DNA from: Streptomyces sp. NBC_01551
GTDB taxonomy: Bacteria > Actinomycetota > Actinomycetes > Streptomycetales > Streptomycetaceae
Reading direction: 5' to 3'
Length of the DNA: 64,000 nucleotides
Assembly: GCF_026339935.1 (NCBI RefSeq)
Contig: NZ_JAPEPX010000001.1
Location: 372,001-436,000, forward strand
Part shown: positions 1 through 9,216 of the stretch, one piece after another
Position numbering within the stretch: the first letter of the stretch is position 1
Layout of the letters: each line of letters begins with the position of its first letter
The notes under the pieces: model-generated
What the model was told of the DNA's origin: nothing
Databases searched by the model: none
What the model saw: only the letters and a program-made list of their open reading frames with translations
Position numbers and translations under genes: made by a program

Positions 1-70
1 CACCCGGAACGTTCCGGAGTGACACCCGTGATCTGCCGTACGACCGCACGGCCGTGGTGTGCCGCGTCGG

Positions 71-1543
71 TCAGCGGGTGCGGAAACTGCCGGTGTACAC
101 GTCCGTACGGTTCTGTGGTGCGCCGGAGTTGGTCTCGGTGAGCACCGCCCGTACTCCCTTGTCGTCCGCCACCAGGCCTTGGTAGTCGCCGAGGAAGTAG
201 CCCCCGGCGAACGGTGCCTGCAGCCAGTCGAAAATGCGCGAGATGCGTCGCTCGGTCCGGCGTTCAAGGTCTCCGTGCGGCAGGGTGGCCAGCTGGTAGG
301 CGGTGGGCAGGGTGGTGGTGTCGCCCGGCTTGAGGAAGCGCAGGTCGTAGTAGGTGAGTGCGACCGTGCCCCGCTCGTCGACCGCGATCGACGGAGAGAA
401 GGCCGGCACGTCCTCCGGGCTGATCAGCTCCGGGGCTCCCCAGGTGCGTCCGCCGTCGGTGGAGCGCACCAGTTGGACGGAGTCGAAGCTGCCGCCGGAG
501 AAGTCCGAGCCCTCGTACGCCATGTAGAGCGTGCCCGTCTTGGGGTCGACGGCCGGGCTGGGCAGGGTGGACGCGGCGCGCAGCAGTTTGGTGGGGTCGT
601 TCGGGTCGACCTCCGGTACGGAGGTGTCCTTGGCCACGGTGACCGGGGCGCTCCAGGTCTCTCCGGCATCGGTCGAGGTGACCACCTCGTAGCGGGCTTC
701 GACGACGGTGCTCAAGTCCTCGGCGTAGGTGATCCGGTCGAAGAAGTCGTACAGGGTGCCGGAGCGCCGGTCGGCGACGATCAGATGGCCGATGGTCTGG
801 GTGTTGGGCACGGCGCTGGTGTCGACGAACGGCCGGGCCTCGCTCCAGGTGCGGCCGCCGTCGCGGGTGACGGAGATGTAGCCCGGACCGTCGAGGGAGC
901 TGGGGCCGGGCGGGTCGTTGTCGAGGCGGTTCCAGACCTGGTAAGCGGTGCCTTCGCGGATCGGGTCGGCGGTGAGCGAGGGCTTGTCGTTGAAGAACGG
1001 CTGCTCGTCGACGTGCGTGGTGGTGACGTTGCGCCAGGTGCGGCCGCCGTCGCGGGACGTGGCGGCCAGCAGGCCGGTGCGCGTGCTCTTGGTGAAGTCG
1101 ACGCCCTCGCCGCTCGCGTAGACGGTGCCGTCCGGTCCGGTGCTCACCCAGGGGTCGGTGGCCCGTTCGAAGTCCGCTCCGCCCGGGGCGCAGAGGCTGA
1201 ACGGCAGCGTGCTCCGGTGGAAGGTGTGGCCGTCCGTGGTCCAGCCGGCCACCAGGCCACGGGCGCCGCCGTCGTTCCAGCGGTCCTGCTGGAACACGGT
1301 GACCACGCGCTTGGGGTCGCGCGGATCGACGGACAGGTACGGCTCGACCTCGGTGGCCGGGTAGACGATGCTGTCGGGGGATCTCGCTCCGATGGTGCAC
1401 TCCGCGTACGGGTCGCCGTGGGACACCTTGACCAGTGGTGTGCCGTCGGGGTTCCGGTCTGCTGCGGCGGGAGTCGCGCCGGTGACCGTGACGAGCAGGA
1501 GCGCGGCGGTGGTGACGGCGGTCAGGGGCAGGAAGACGCGCAT
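71..1543 (-). CDS. Secreted BNR/Asp-box (sialidase-like) protein
   Basis: The 490-residue product starts with a classic Sec signal peptide (basic start, hydrophobic core, cut near Ala-Ala-Ala about residue 28), so it is exported. At least four Asp-box repeats are visible (S-x-D-x-G-x-T-W type: SRDGGRTW, TRDGGRTW, TSTDAGETW, RSTDGGRTW), spaced as in six-bladed beta-propellers of the sialidase/BNR superfamily. The sialidase arginine triad was not traced, so hydrolase activity on sialic acid is not shown; many such Streptomyces proteins are annotated only as exo-alpha-sialidase. The ATG follows a purine-rich GGAG stretch. It is a single gene. The call as a secreted propeller is firm; the substrate is unknown. 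Confidence 0.85.
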   Translation of the reverse strand: MRVFLPLTAVTTAALLLVTVTGATPAAADRNPDGTPLVKVSHGDPYAECTIGARSPDSIVYPATEVEPYLSVDPRDPKRVVTVFQQDRWNDGGARGLVAGWTTDGHTFHRSTLPFSLCAPGGADFERATDPWVSTGPDGTVYASGEGVDFTKSTRTGLLAATSRDGGRTWRNVTTTHVDEQPFFNDKPSLTADPIREGTAYQVWNRLDNDPPGPSSLDGPGYISVTRDGGRTWSEARPFVDTSAVPNTQTIGHLIVADRRSGTLYDFFDRITYAEDLSTVVEARYEVVTSTDAGETWSAPVTVAKDTSVPEVDPNDPTKLLRAASTLPSPAVDPKTGTLYMAYEGSDFSGGSFDSVQLVRSTDGGRTWGAPELISPEDVPAFSPSIAVDERGTVALTYYDLRFLKPGDTTTLPTAYQLATLPHGDLERRTERRISRIFDWLQAPFAGGYFLGDYQGLVADDKGVRAVLTETNSGAPQNRTDVYTGSFRTR

Positions 1544-1695
1544 GCGGGATCTCCTCCGGGCCTGTCGGCTGGGGCACGGAGGCGTATCGGAAGGCGAGGG
1601 TGGGGCGACTCCGCTTGGTTGTCTTCGGCGTTGCGGCCGGCGCCCTTGATGGGCCGAACGACGGAGTCGTCCCCGGGGTCGTCGAGGAGCACGGC

Positions 1696-1732
1696 GGAGC
1701 CGACCGGCGGGTGCGGCGTGCCGGTCGGCTCC
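1696..1732. terminator. Strong hairpin, probable terminator
   Basis: A perfect 13-bp inverted repeat (GGAGCCGACCGGC at 1696-1708 and its complement at 1720-1732) encloses an 11-nt loop. It lies between the 5' end of the sialidase-like gene and the small secreted gene at 2026-2298, both on the minus strand. It probably ends minus-strand transcription that comes from that direction. No U-tract is visible, as is usual in Streptomyces. Confidence 0.6.
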
Positions 1733-2025
1733 TTGGTCGTGCTGTTACGGCGCCGTCTCGTAGGTCCCGGGAGAGGGCCGCGGGCCGCTTGCCGGTTGGC
1801 GATGCCGGCGGGGTCGGCCTTGTCTCAGACGGGTCGGCGCGATCATCGCCCGCGCCAGAAGGAAGACTCCATCACGTCGGCGCAGAAGCGGGCGACGTCG
1901 ATGGTCTTGGCGTCGAGACCGTCCGCCGGGGCCCGCGTTGTGTCCGGGCAGGCCGGAGGTTGAGGAGGAGGCGGGCCGTACCTGCCTCCGACCGGTGCCG
2001 GCGGGCGGCTGCCGCGCGCGGTCCC
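1733..2025. other. Intergenic stretch with possible gene tail
   Basis: No complete gene is convincing here. On the minus strand one frame ending in a TGA at 1843-1845 reads like the tail of a real protein (it contains DAKTIDVARFCADVMES), but it has no start codon and runs back into the small secreted gene. It may be a decayed fragment. Nothing else was recognised. Confidence 0.3.
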
Positions 2026-2298
2026 CTAACGCGGCTCGTGGGCCGCCGCCCGGCAGGCACCGGTCGCGGCGCCGCCCGCCACTCCGGCCCCGGTCAGCCC
2101 GGTCACACAACTCTGCAGGTCTCCGACCACGCCACGGCTGCAGGCCGCTGCGGCGGAGTCGGAATCGGTGGCACCGGCCAGTTCGGCCATCTGCGTGCAG
2201 GCGGGGATGTCCGCCCGGGCCGCGGGAGCGGCGACCACACCGCCGAGGGCGAGGGTCAGGCCGGTGAGGGCACCGGCGATACGGGTCGACGTGCGCAT
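2026..2298 (-). CDS. Small secreted protein, unknown function
   Basis: This roughly 90-residue protein has a typical signal peptide (MRTSTRIAGALTG, then a hydrophobic run ending in PAARA). The mature part is short and Ala/Gly-rich with three or four cysteines that could form disulfides outside the cell. A GGAAGGCAGG stretch lies just upstream; the ATG at 2298 fits better than the GTG three codons earlier. No family is recognised. Confidence 0.6.
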   Translation of the reverse strand: MRTSTRIAGALTGLTLALGGVVAAPAARADIPACTQMAELAGATDSDSAAAACSRGVVGDLQSCVTGLTGAGVAGGAATGACRAAAHEPR

Positions 2299-2813
2299 GG
2301 GACGCACCTGCCTTCCGGGTTGGTCGCGCGGTCCTGGTCCCGGCGGGCCGGATCCACGCGGTAGGGCCGCCTGGCGACGCTCGGTGAGTGGTGCCCCCGG
2401 CCGGCGGGCTCACGGACTGACCGCACGGTCTGCGTCGCATCCATCGAGCCGCACCGGGACATGGCCGCCAGGCCGAAGGGGAGGGCCGCGGACCGGACGA
2501 GACGCACTCGGACTTCCACTCGCGGGCCCCACTCCAGCGTCGCATCCTCTCCCCCGCCCGTCCTGGGCACCGGGGGGCGGCCGGCCTCCGCTTCCCCGTG
2601 GGGGGTGCTGGGCCGCCACTGCGGTGGCATGTTCCAGCGGGTGGTACCGCAGTCGCCGCCCCGACCGGGAGCGGGTCCCTGATCAGGCGCGGTGTCGGAC
2701 TCCCCCCGCACCCGACAGCACTGTCAACCGCATGGCCCAACATGACGCGCCACCCACATGGGTGAGAAGCTGAACAGTGCCCCAACAGAGGCAATCCGCG
2801 AAAGGGGAACCGA
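2299..2813. other. Intergenic region without a recognised gene
   Basis: About 500 bp lie between two divergent small secreted-protein genes. The open frames here are compositional shadows typical of GC-rich DNA. The stretch should hold the promoters of both genes, but no clear sigma consensus was identified. Confidence 0.4.
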
Positions 2814-3029
2814 ATGCGCATTCGACGAATCCTCGCTGCCGTCATGGCCACGGCAGCCCTCGCAGGACTCGGCCTCACAGGTGCCGCCGCCGCCACCGCC
2901 GCCACCCCACAGGCTGCCCCATCCGTCGTCACCCCTTCTGAGTGCAAGGACGGCGGCGGAACGCCCGCGATCAATGAGGATGGCAACTACTGCAACGGCG
3001 GTACGAAGGACGGGGAGCAGGTCGACTGA
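2814..3029 (+). CDS. Small secreted peptide
   Basis: The 71-residue product begins with a clear signal peptide (MRIRRILAAVMATAALAG, then an Ala-rich stretch ending ATAA). The mature part of about 40 residues is acidic and Gly/Asn-rich, with two cysteines (ECKDGGG and NYCNGG). GAAAGGGG precedes the ATG. A terminator-like hairpin follows directly. It is a Streptomyces-type tiny secreted protein of unknown role. Confidence 0.65.
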   Translation: MRIRRILAAVMATAALAGLGLTGAAAATAATPQAAPSVVTPSECKDGGGTPAINEDGNYCNGGTKDGEQVD

Positions 3030-3046
3030 ACGCCACAAGGCGCCCT

Positions 3047-3075
3047 GCGCCCCGCAGCCACGCGCCGCGGGGCGC
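3047..3075 (+). terminator. Hairpin terminator after small secreted gene
   Basis: GCGCCCCGC (3047-3055) pairs with GCGGGGCGC (3067-3075) around an 11-nt loop, 17 bp after the stop codon of the small secreted gene. Confidence 0.6.
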
Positions 3076-3124
3076 TCCGCGCGAGCGGAGCCGGGAGAGT
3101 CCGCTCGTGTGACCACAGCCGCTA

Positions 3125-3139
3125 GGCAGTGTCTTCAAA
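3125..3139 (+). repeat. Left inverted repeat of the IS5 element
   Basis: This 15-bp sequence, GGCAGTGTCTTCAAA, is perfectly complementary to the right end at 4021-4035. It is preceded by the TA target duplication at 3123-3124. Confidence 0.92.
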
Positions 3140-3165
3140 GGGTTCTGATGGGGGATCATGGAGGC

Positions 3166-4025
3166 ATGGTGCGTCGTCATGAGTTGTCGGATCTGGAGTG
3201 GGAAGCGTTGTCCGCGTTACTGCCGCGGTCGTCTTCGGGGCGGCCGCGGCTGGATGACCGCAGGGTTCTGAACGGGATCGTATGGAAGCTGCGGACGGGG
3301 TCGGCGTGGCGTGATGTGCCGGAAAGGTACGGGCCTTGGCGGACGTTGTATACGCGTTTCCGCAGGTGGGCGCTGGATGGGACGTTTACGCGGATGCTGG
3401 CCGCGGTGCAGGCGGAGAAGGACGCGTGCGGTGACATCGACTGGCTGGTGTCGATCGACTCCACGGTCGCGCGGGCCCATCAGCACGCCGCGGGTGCCCG
3501 CAAAAAGGGGCGGGGCGGGGGGACGAATTGTGTGATCACGCCCTCGGGCGATCCCGAGGCGGACTGACCACAAAGATTCACCTCGCGTGCGACGGTCGCG
3601 GCCGGCCGCTCGGCTTCGTCCTCACCGGCGGCAACGCCGCCGACTGCACCCGCTTCGAGGAGGTCATGGACACCATCAACGTCCACCGGGCCGGGCCCGG
3701 ACGGCCTCGAACCCGCCCAGACCATGTCCTGGGCGACAAGGGCTACAGCTCCCGCAAGATACGCGCCTACCTGCGCAAACGCGGGATCAGCCACACCATC
3801 CCCGAACGCCGTGACCAGCGCGCCCACCGATCCCGCCGGGGCCGCGCCGGAGGAAGGCCGCCAGCCTTCGACAAGCGGCTCTACAAGCACCGCAACGTCG
3901 TCGAACGCTGCTTCAACCGCCTAAAACAGTGGCGTGGCATAGCCACCAGATACGACAAAACCCGGGAGTCCTACCAAGCAGCCGTCACGATCGCGTCCCT
4001 CCTCCTCTGGATCAAACCAGTTTGA
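3166..4025 (+). CDS. IS5-family DDE transposase in two frames
   Basis: The first frame (3166-3567) starts MVRRHELSDLEWEAL and carries the helix-turn-helix region and the first catalytic Asp in SIDSTVARAH. The second frame, one base back, continues from about 3500 with GRSRGGLTTKIHLA, the second Asp in VLGDKGY and the Glu in NVVERCFNRLKQWR. The shift occurs in an A5G4 to G-rich stretch at 3502-3522. Joining the frames gives a full-length transposase of about 285 residues, so programmed -1 frameshifting, common in the IS427 group, is likely. Chance inactivation cannot be excluded. The start at 3148 is an in-frame alternative. Confidence 0.88.
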
Positions 4026-4035
4026 AGACACTGCC
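4021..4035 (-). repeat. Right inverted repeat of the IS5 element
   Basis: TTTGAAGACACTGCC is the exact complement of the left end, and TA follows at 4036-4037. The transposase stop codon overlaps the first bases of this repeat. Confidence 0.92.
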
Positions 4036-4038
4036 TAG

Positions 4039-4699
4039 GTGTCCCCAGCCCATCCGATTGACCTGCACTTGTGCCAACCAGCTTCGGCACCATGCGGCGC
4101 TGTCTACCGAGAGTTCTTGGCACATCGGTACAAACACTCGGGCCCTCCGGCCGCTGTGCTGACCAAGACGCCTCTTCCCCCTCCAGCAACCGCAAGATGG
4201 GGGCTCCCCCACTTCGTCGCTCCCGACTCCTTCCCGGACTGCCGCTGGATCATTCCCTCGAAAGCGCGTCCGCGGTGCCTTCTTGACTACCGACGAGGCT
4301 GCCGGCGGTGCCCATCGTGGAGCCCTCCGTCCAGCCCCTGCCGTGCGCCGAATCGCTCCGTCACTCACGGGCCCTCGGCCGTTCGCGGTCAGCCACTGCG
4401 GGGCTGAACCCTGAAAAGCACGCCGCCGAAACATCTTCTTGCAGCGCTCCCCCAAGGCTCCCGGGTCGCCTACCACAGGCTGGGCCACTGACATCTCGGT
4501 GTGATGAGACGAGTTGCGCAAGTAAGAAGACAGTCACGATGCTCTTCGCAATTTCCACCGCACTCATGGCATGTAAGGCGGAGTCGTGGCTCCTCAGACC
4601 CTGCTTCTCGATCGCGAGCCAGTCTGCGCACCGAGGGCGACCGACCCTTGGTCGGACACATCGACGCTGCATGATCTCGCGCGAGTGCATGACATTTCG
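4039..4699. other. Degenerate DNA after the IS element
   Basis: No intact gene is supported. GC content and codon pattern are lower than in the flanking Streptomyces DNA, and no frame shows a consistent coding pattern. This is probably the decayed upstream part of the TniQ-type locus that follows. Confidence 0.35.
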
Positions 4700-5270
4700 G
4701 CTGATGCTTTCAGCCAGTTGGTCATGCGGTCGGATTGGAGTGCCCGGTGGACGACGGCCTGGCGTTTTGGGAGGACAGCGACCGATTACGCCGTTCAGGA
4801 CCTGGGCGAAGTTGACATGGCCTCCAGTGTTCCTGTGCGCCGCTTCACTTGGCGTACCGATCAGTGGCATCGTCCGGGCCTTGGCTATCTGGGCAGACTG
4901 GCGTCTCTCACCCGAGGACTGGAAGACATTGTGCGAGGGGATCCCCGGCCTCGAACAGCGTCAGGCGACCGGCGACCCTCAAGTCGGCGAGGCAGTGATC
5001 TGGTGCATGGTCAATGAGTCCAGCTATCTTCACAGCCCGGCGGTAACGCAACGTCGCTCCACTGCGCGCTCTCCACATCGGCTGACCGAACAGGCCGGGC
5101 TATTCGCGAACAGGAACCAGCGCAGGCCCTCCTACATCGCTCTGCGCCACCGGCTCATGGCCTATGCCACCCAGCTCGCCCGAGCCTGCGACGAGGGGAC
5201 GGACTTGCAATTCGAAGCGCTGAGCTGGGTCGCGCCGGCTGCCACACGCAGGTTGGATCCGATCCGTTGA
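4700..5270 (+). pseudogene. Remnant of a first TniQ-family protein
   Basis: The end of this stretch (about 4880-5270) encodes a C-terminal segment that parallels the downstream TniQ protein: WRLSPEDW against WQIPAEDL, and AVIWCMVNESSYLHSP against ALVWARVTQGDYLHSP, then a similar basic tail. A TWPPVF...LGVPIS stretch about 45 codons earlier matches TWPQCAEILGIP. The material between these two motifs, and a credible N-terminus, are missing or in another frame, so the gene is decayed. Its TGA overlaps the TTG start of the next gene (TTGA), so the two were once translationally coupled. Confidence 0.55.
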
Positions 5271-7134
5271 CGACACGTCCGCTCGCACGGAGTCTCGCCC
5301 CACTGCCGGAAGAGTCTCTGCCGGGACTGCTCCTGCGGCTTGCATACCGACTGGATCGCTCACCTGCAAGAATTGCCACACTCTGCGGCCTGAGTCACTA
5401 TCAGAATCGGCTTCCTGCGGAGTACTTGGTTTCTTTGCCATCTGAGACCGCCAAGGCTTTCGAAGCCGCCGCGTCTTTGCACGTAGGTGAAGCCAACGCC
5501 CTCACTCTGTCAGCCATGACCACCTCCTATGCACCGCTGGCTGCCCTGCGTCTGGACGGCAGTCGCAATTTGACCTCTGCTCGACGTACCTGGGCCCTCA
5601 GCCTGTCCAGCCGCTACTGCCCAAACTGCCTCCTCGGGGACGGGAACGCGGTGCAGAACGCGTACGGCGGCCCGTGGAAACTGCGCTGGCATCTCCCGGC
5701 CTCCTTCGCGTGCACTGCCCACGGCCGCCTTCTGGCACAGGGGTGTCCGCGGTGCGGAGGCCGTCAGAACCTACCCTCGAGCACCGAGCGCCAAGGGCTT
5801 ATCACGCAGCGCGCGATCACTGGCCTGCACCCGGCACAGTGCCGCCACCTCGTCGCCGGCACTGTCGATACCGGCGGCCGGACACCCCTGTGTGGAACAC
5901 GCCTTGACAAGGCGGGTTGTGCGAGCACGGGACCGGACAGCGGCCTCGACTTAATGCTCGCCCTGCAGCGACGAATCGACCGACGCCTCGCGTCCAGGCA
6001 GTCACCAGCGACAAGGGACGAGTACTTAGGATCAGAGCAGTACTTCTTTCCCGACCTGATCGCTGCCGCTCAGCTGATCCGGCTCAGCTGGCCTGACAGC
6101 GCACGCTTCGCCGCCTCGAGCACGCTCGCCGACCGGATTGCCGTCCACGTGGCCACGTGGACCGCCCTCCGCGACGGGTGCAGCCCGGACAAGCGGGTTC
6201 GTGACGCGTGGGCCGCGCCCGAAGATCCGGCCGAGTGCGGAGCGCTCCTGTTGGCTGCGGAAACCCTGCTCGGCGATCGGGGCCAAGGAGGTACGGCCCT
6301 GCGCGAGCGGATCCAGCCCCTCGCCGCCACCGCGTTCCTGCGTAGCGGGGCAAACATCGGGGCCACCTTCCGGCGCATGGACGTCTCCACAGACCTGGCA
6401 AAGGCTCTTGTCCGGCGATCCTTGGTTTCAACCGCGCTGGCGGACACCCCCATGCCGGACAGCTCCTTCCGTCACGCACGTGTCATTTCGGGATCGAGCA
6501 TGTCCCTGCCCTGCTGCCGGAGGCATGGCTCGGCGCGCACTTCACTGAACTCACGTCACACGGGAGAATCAAGGGTGCCTGGAATCCACGGCACCTACGC
6601 CGAGTCGCTTCGCTGAGGCTCGTCGAAATGGCCGGAGGCGGGACCTGGCCACAATGCGCCGAAATTCTAGGAATTCCTCGGATCACCGCCGAACATAGTT
6701 TGACCGTACTCAAGCGAAGCCTGCTGCCCAGCGGCCATTGGCCGCTGCTCGACGTGGCGGTAGAGACTGTTGCCAAGGAATTGGACACGGCCGCCGCGCT
6801 ACGCGTGGATTTCGCTGCACGCCGTCGAACGCTAAGCACTTGGCAGATTCCTGCAGAGGATCTCGAAGCGCTGACTGCCGGCCTGACCCGCCTCGCCCGC
6901 GTGGATTCCCCCTTGACTCAGTCCGTTGTAACTGCGCTCGTGTGGGCTCGCGTCACCCAAGGCGACTACCTGCACAGTCCGACGGTCGAGGCACTCCGCC
7001 AAGCGCAGCAAAGCACCAAGCTGGTGGTCGCCGCCATCGGACAGCTACAGACCCCCAGCAACCGCAGAGGAGCCAGGCTCCGCTTCCTCCTACGCATCAA
7101 TGACTACGCTGACGGTCTCGCATCAGGACCATAG
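5267..7134 (+). pseudogene. TniQ-family transposition protein, frameshifted
   Basis: The N-terminal frame (5267 to about 6460) has the TniQ N-terminus (PLPEESLPGLLLRLAYR) and its zinc-binding segment, with RYCPNC followed by ACTAHGRLLAQGCPRCG. The open frame then derails. From about 6470 the reading continues in another frame with GIEHVPALLPEAWLGAHF, then an HTH-like TWPQCAEILGIP segment and the C-terminus ending at 7134. One frameshift near 6440-6480 therefore splits a protein of about 620 residues. TniQ/TnsD proteins direct target choice in Tn5053- and Tn7-like transposons, with TniA/TniB (TnsB/TnsC) as partners. Neither partner is present here, so this is a stranded remnant. Confidence 0.8.
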
Positions 7135-7297
7135 ATAACCCGGCCCGCCAACGGCTGTGTTGAGTGCCCGCTCGAACTCGAGATACTCACGCTTTGTCGA
7201 GCGGCCACCAGGATTGCGGCCGCAGAGAGCACAGTGAACGCTTCTCGGTCACCGTCATGGCCAGGTCGTACGAGCGCGGCGGCACCAGTGGCCGCGG

Positions 7298-8299
7298 CTA
7301 CGGCACAGCCACACGGGTTGGGGACGACCAGCTCACGTCATGCATGTCCGCGGTCATCGACCACGACATCGCTGCCCCCTTCCCGTGCAGTGCACGCAGG
7401 GCGTGCGGGAACGACACTGCTGGCAGGGCGCAGCAGCGGGCCAGCTGCTCGACGTCGGCCAAACCCGTCCTCGCTCCTGGCGGCACGTGTGCCGCCAGGA
7501 CGAGCACGAGCAGTTCCTCCGAAACCGACGCGCCCAGTTGCCGCGCCGCTGCCGTCGTTCGCAGAGCCCAATCGGCGGCGCGAGCGCGGTCGGTCCGCCC
7601 TGGACTCTGCACGAGCGCCACACCATCGAGTACTTGAGCCTCCACAGTGCTGCACTTGTTCACCGACCAGCATCCGGACCATCGCAGCCATCCCTCGAAC
7701 TCGAGCTCCCGCCACAAACTCACACGGCTGTGCACCCCCATCCCCCGCAGGAGACCTCCGGGTAGCCGGACTCCTCCCGCCCGCGAAGCGCGTAGCGCGC
7801 ATTGCACGGCCACCAGACGGGCATGCGCGCCTACAGCCGGATCCAGCGCCGATGCCAGGTAACTGAGTAGGTAGGCCACCCGCCGCCGCTGCGCCTCACC
7901 ATGGCGGTACCCGCCCGAGGCCGTGGCACCGGGCTTGAGCAAGGGCCGTACCGCCAGAACGGTCGAAGGGACGACCGCGGCCTGTTCCGTCGCCCGAGCG
8001 CACTCCAGACACGCCTCGGCCAGTGTCCAGCGACGCTCGCCTTCACTTCTGACGAGGACGAGCTCGAGGGCTCCATGGCACCCACGACGGCTTCGGTGCC
8101 AGCGGCAACCGTGCTCGGAGCACCGACAGACCCGCAGGTGCTGCGGCAGAGCCTCTCGTCGGGCATGCTCCGCCAGATGCCCGAAGGCCGCGGACCGCGC
8201 GTCCCGACCGGCGCTCTTCACGCTGCCGCAGGTGTGACAGCTGAGAACCGGCCCGTACTCGCCGGGTCGGATTGCCACGGACCACATCTGCTTCATCAC
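7298..8299 (-). CDS. Cysteine-rich protein of unknown function
   Basis: The 333-residue protein starts at GTG 8299 after a strong GGAGGAGGAG ribosome site. Its first 110 residues contain paired cysteines and histidines (CHTCG, CRCSEHGCRWH, GCHG, ACLECA) that look like a zinc-binding module. The middle third (about 145-215) resembles a winged-helix fold, with a GGVRLPGGLLRGMGVHSRVSLWRELEFEGWL-like pattern given here only as its outline. No named family is assigned. It is transcribed divergently from an XRE regulator and lies in the mobile island, so a regulatory or element-linked role is inferred, not shown. Confidence 0.55.
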   Translation of the reverse strand: MMKQMWSVAIRPGEYGPVLSCHTCGSVKSAGRDARSAAFGHLAEHARREALPQHLRVCRCSEHGCRWHRSRRGCHGALELVLVRSEGERRWTLAEACLECARATEQAAVVPSTVLAVRPLLKPGATASGGYRHGEAQRRRVAYLLSYLASALDPAVGAHARLVAVQCALRASRAGGVRLPGGLLRGMGVHSRVSLWRELEFEGWLRWSGCWSVNKCSTVEAQVLDGVALVQSPGRTDRARAADWALRTTAAARQLGASVSEELLVLVLAAHVPPGARTGLADVEQLARCCALPAVSFPHALRALHGKGAAMSWSMTADMHDVSWSSPTRVAVP

Positions 8300-8440
8300 G
8301 CTTCTCCTCCTCCCAGAACCCGAACGCCAGCGCGCACACCAGCAGAGCGGTCCGCAGCAACGTCACGGCTGCGCGGATACTGCCAAATAGGGCAGAGGTC
8401 TGCACTGACAGATGTGGGGTCGGAACCGTGCGATAGCCAA

Positions 8441-8707
8441 GTGACGATCTTTCCGCCGGACCCGAACCTCGAGGCCCTCCGCCTGGAGCTGTCTCGTCTT
8501 CGGGCAGCGCGGGGATTGACCTACGACCAACTGGCCGAGCGCAGTGGTCTGGCACGCCGCACGCTGATTGAGATCGAGCAGGGGCGGACCGTCGGCAGCC
8601 TGGCGACATGGCATGCCATCGCGCACGCGCTCGGCACGCCTCTCGGCGACATCCTCGGCTTGATGTGCCAGGGGCACGAGCCCCCTGCCACTCCAGCCTC
8701 GCCTTAG
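8441..8707 (+). CDS. XRE-family helix-turn-helix regulator
   Basis: The 88-residue protein is essentially one Cro/C1-type HTH domain: LSRLRAARGLTYDQLAERSGLARRTLIEIEQGRTVGSL is the five-helix core (about residues 15-52), followed by WHAIAHALGTPLGDIL. The GTG at 8441 is chosen because it leaves a short natural N-terminus; the ribosome site is weak. It is divergent from the cysteine-rich gene at 7298-8299 and likely controls the shared 140-bp promoter region. Confidence 0.8.
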   Translation: MTIFPPDPNLEALRLELSRLRAARGLTYDQLAERSGLARRTLIEIEQGRTVGSLATWHAIAHALGTPLGDILGLMCQGHEPPATPASP

Positions 8708-8862
8708 GTCGCCGGTACTCCACTTTCGCTTCAACCCGCACGAGTGAATGAAACCGCGCATGTTTTCGCATGTCGTATTGCAGTGCAACCCGGTTCGGCC
8801 GTGCGGGGGTGTACGCCACGCACAACCCCGTCGCCTCATGCTCGCGCTGCCAGGGTCGCGGC

Positions 8863-9216
8863 ATGCGCACAAACACCTCCCCACCGTCCCGGCCGCCAAC
8901 CCAGTCGGCCTGGCATCTCTCTTCCACCGACGTTCGGTCTGTCGACTGCCCCACCTGTGACGCGTCGAAGGGCCAGCCTTGTCTGAGCCTGCGCAACCGC
9001 CCCTTGAACGTTCTCCATCGTGGACGCTCGTCGCGCTACTTGAATCGCCGCTTCGGTCTGCGCTCGACAACACCCCGGAAAGGTGGGACGCAGGCAACCG
9101 CTCGTCCGCAGACCGGCCCGGCGCTGCGAGCCGTCCCGGTGGCGCACAACGAACCCTGGCGGCTTCCTCTGAACGAACTCGCGGCGACCGACTGTCCGCC
9201 TCCATCGACGCATTGA
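8863..9216 (+). CDS. Small zinc-finger protein (phage-type zinc-binding)
   Basis: The central segment VDCPTCDASKGQPC followed by LHRGRSSRYL matches the C-x2-C-x7-C plus His-Arg pattern seen in short zinc-binding proteins common on actinobacterial phages and mobile elements. The start at 8863 follows AGGG at good spacing; an upstream ATG at 8770 is also in frame. The Pro/Arg-rich tail is not conserved-looking. The stop overlaps a possible TTG start of the next gene (TTGA). The finger is clear, but its nucleic-acid target is unknown. Confidence 0.5.
   Translation: MRTNTSPPSRPPTQSAWHLSSTDVRSVDCPTCDASKGQPCLSLRNRPLNVLHRGRSSRYLNRRFGLRSTTPRKGGTQATARPQTGPALRAVPVAHNEPWRLPLNELAATDCPPPSTH

Larger units (their letters stand above)
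3125..4035 (+). mobile_element. IS5-family (IS427-like) insertion sequence
   Basis: The 911-bp element has perfect 15-bp terminal inverted repeats beginning GGCAGTG, at 3125-3139 and 4021-4035. Each end is flanked by TA, within CTAG on both sides (3122-3125 and 4035-4038), which fits the TA/CTAG target duplication of this family. It carries one transposase in two overlapping frames. The intact ends and intact DDE residues suggest a recent insertion. Confidence 0.92.

Noticed and set aside
59..1963. A 634-codon plus-strand open frame opposite the sialidase-like gene
   Set aside because: It is antisense to a gene with a signal peptide and Asp-box repeats; the translation is low-complexity Gly/Val/Arg, typical of antisense frames in GC-rich DNA.
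4700..7134. CRISPR-associated transposon
   Set aside because: TniQ is a hallmark, but no CRISPR repeats, cas genes, TnsB or TnsC are in the window, and both TniQ genes are damaged.
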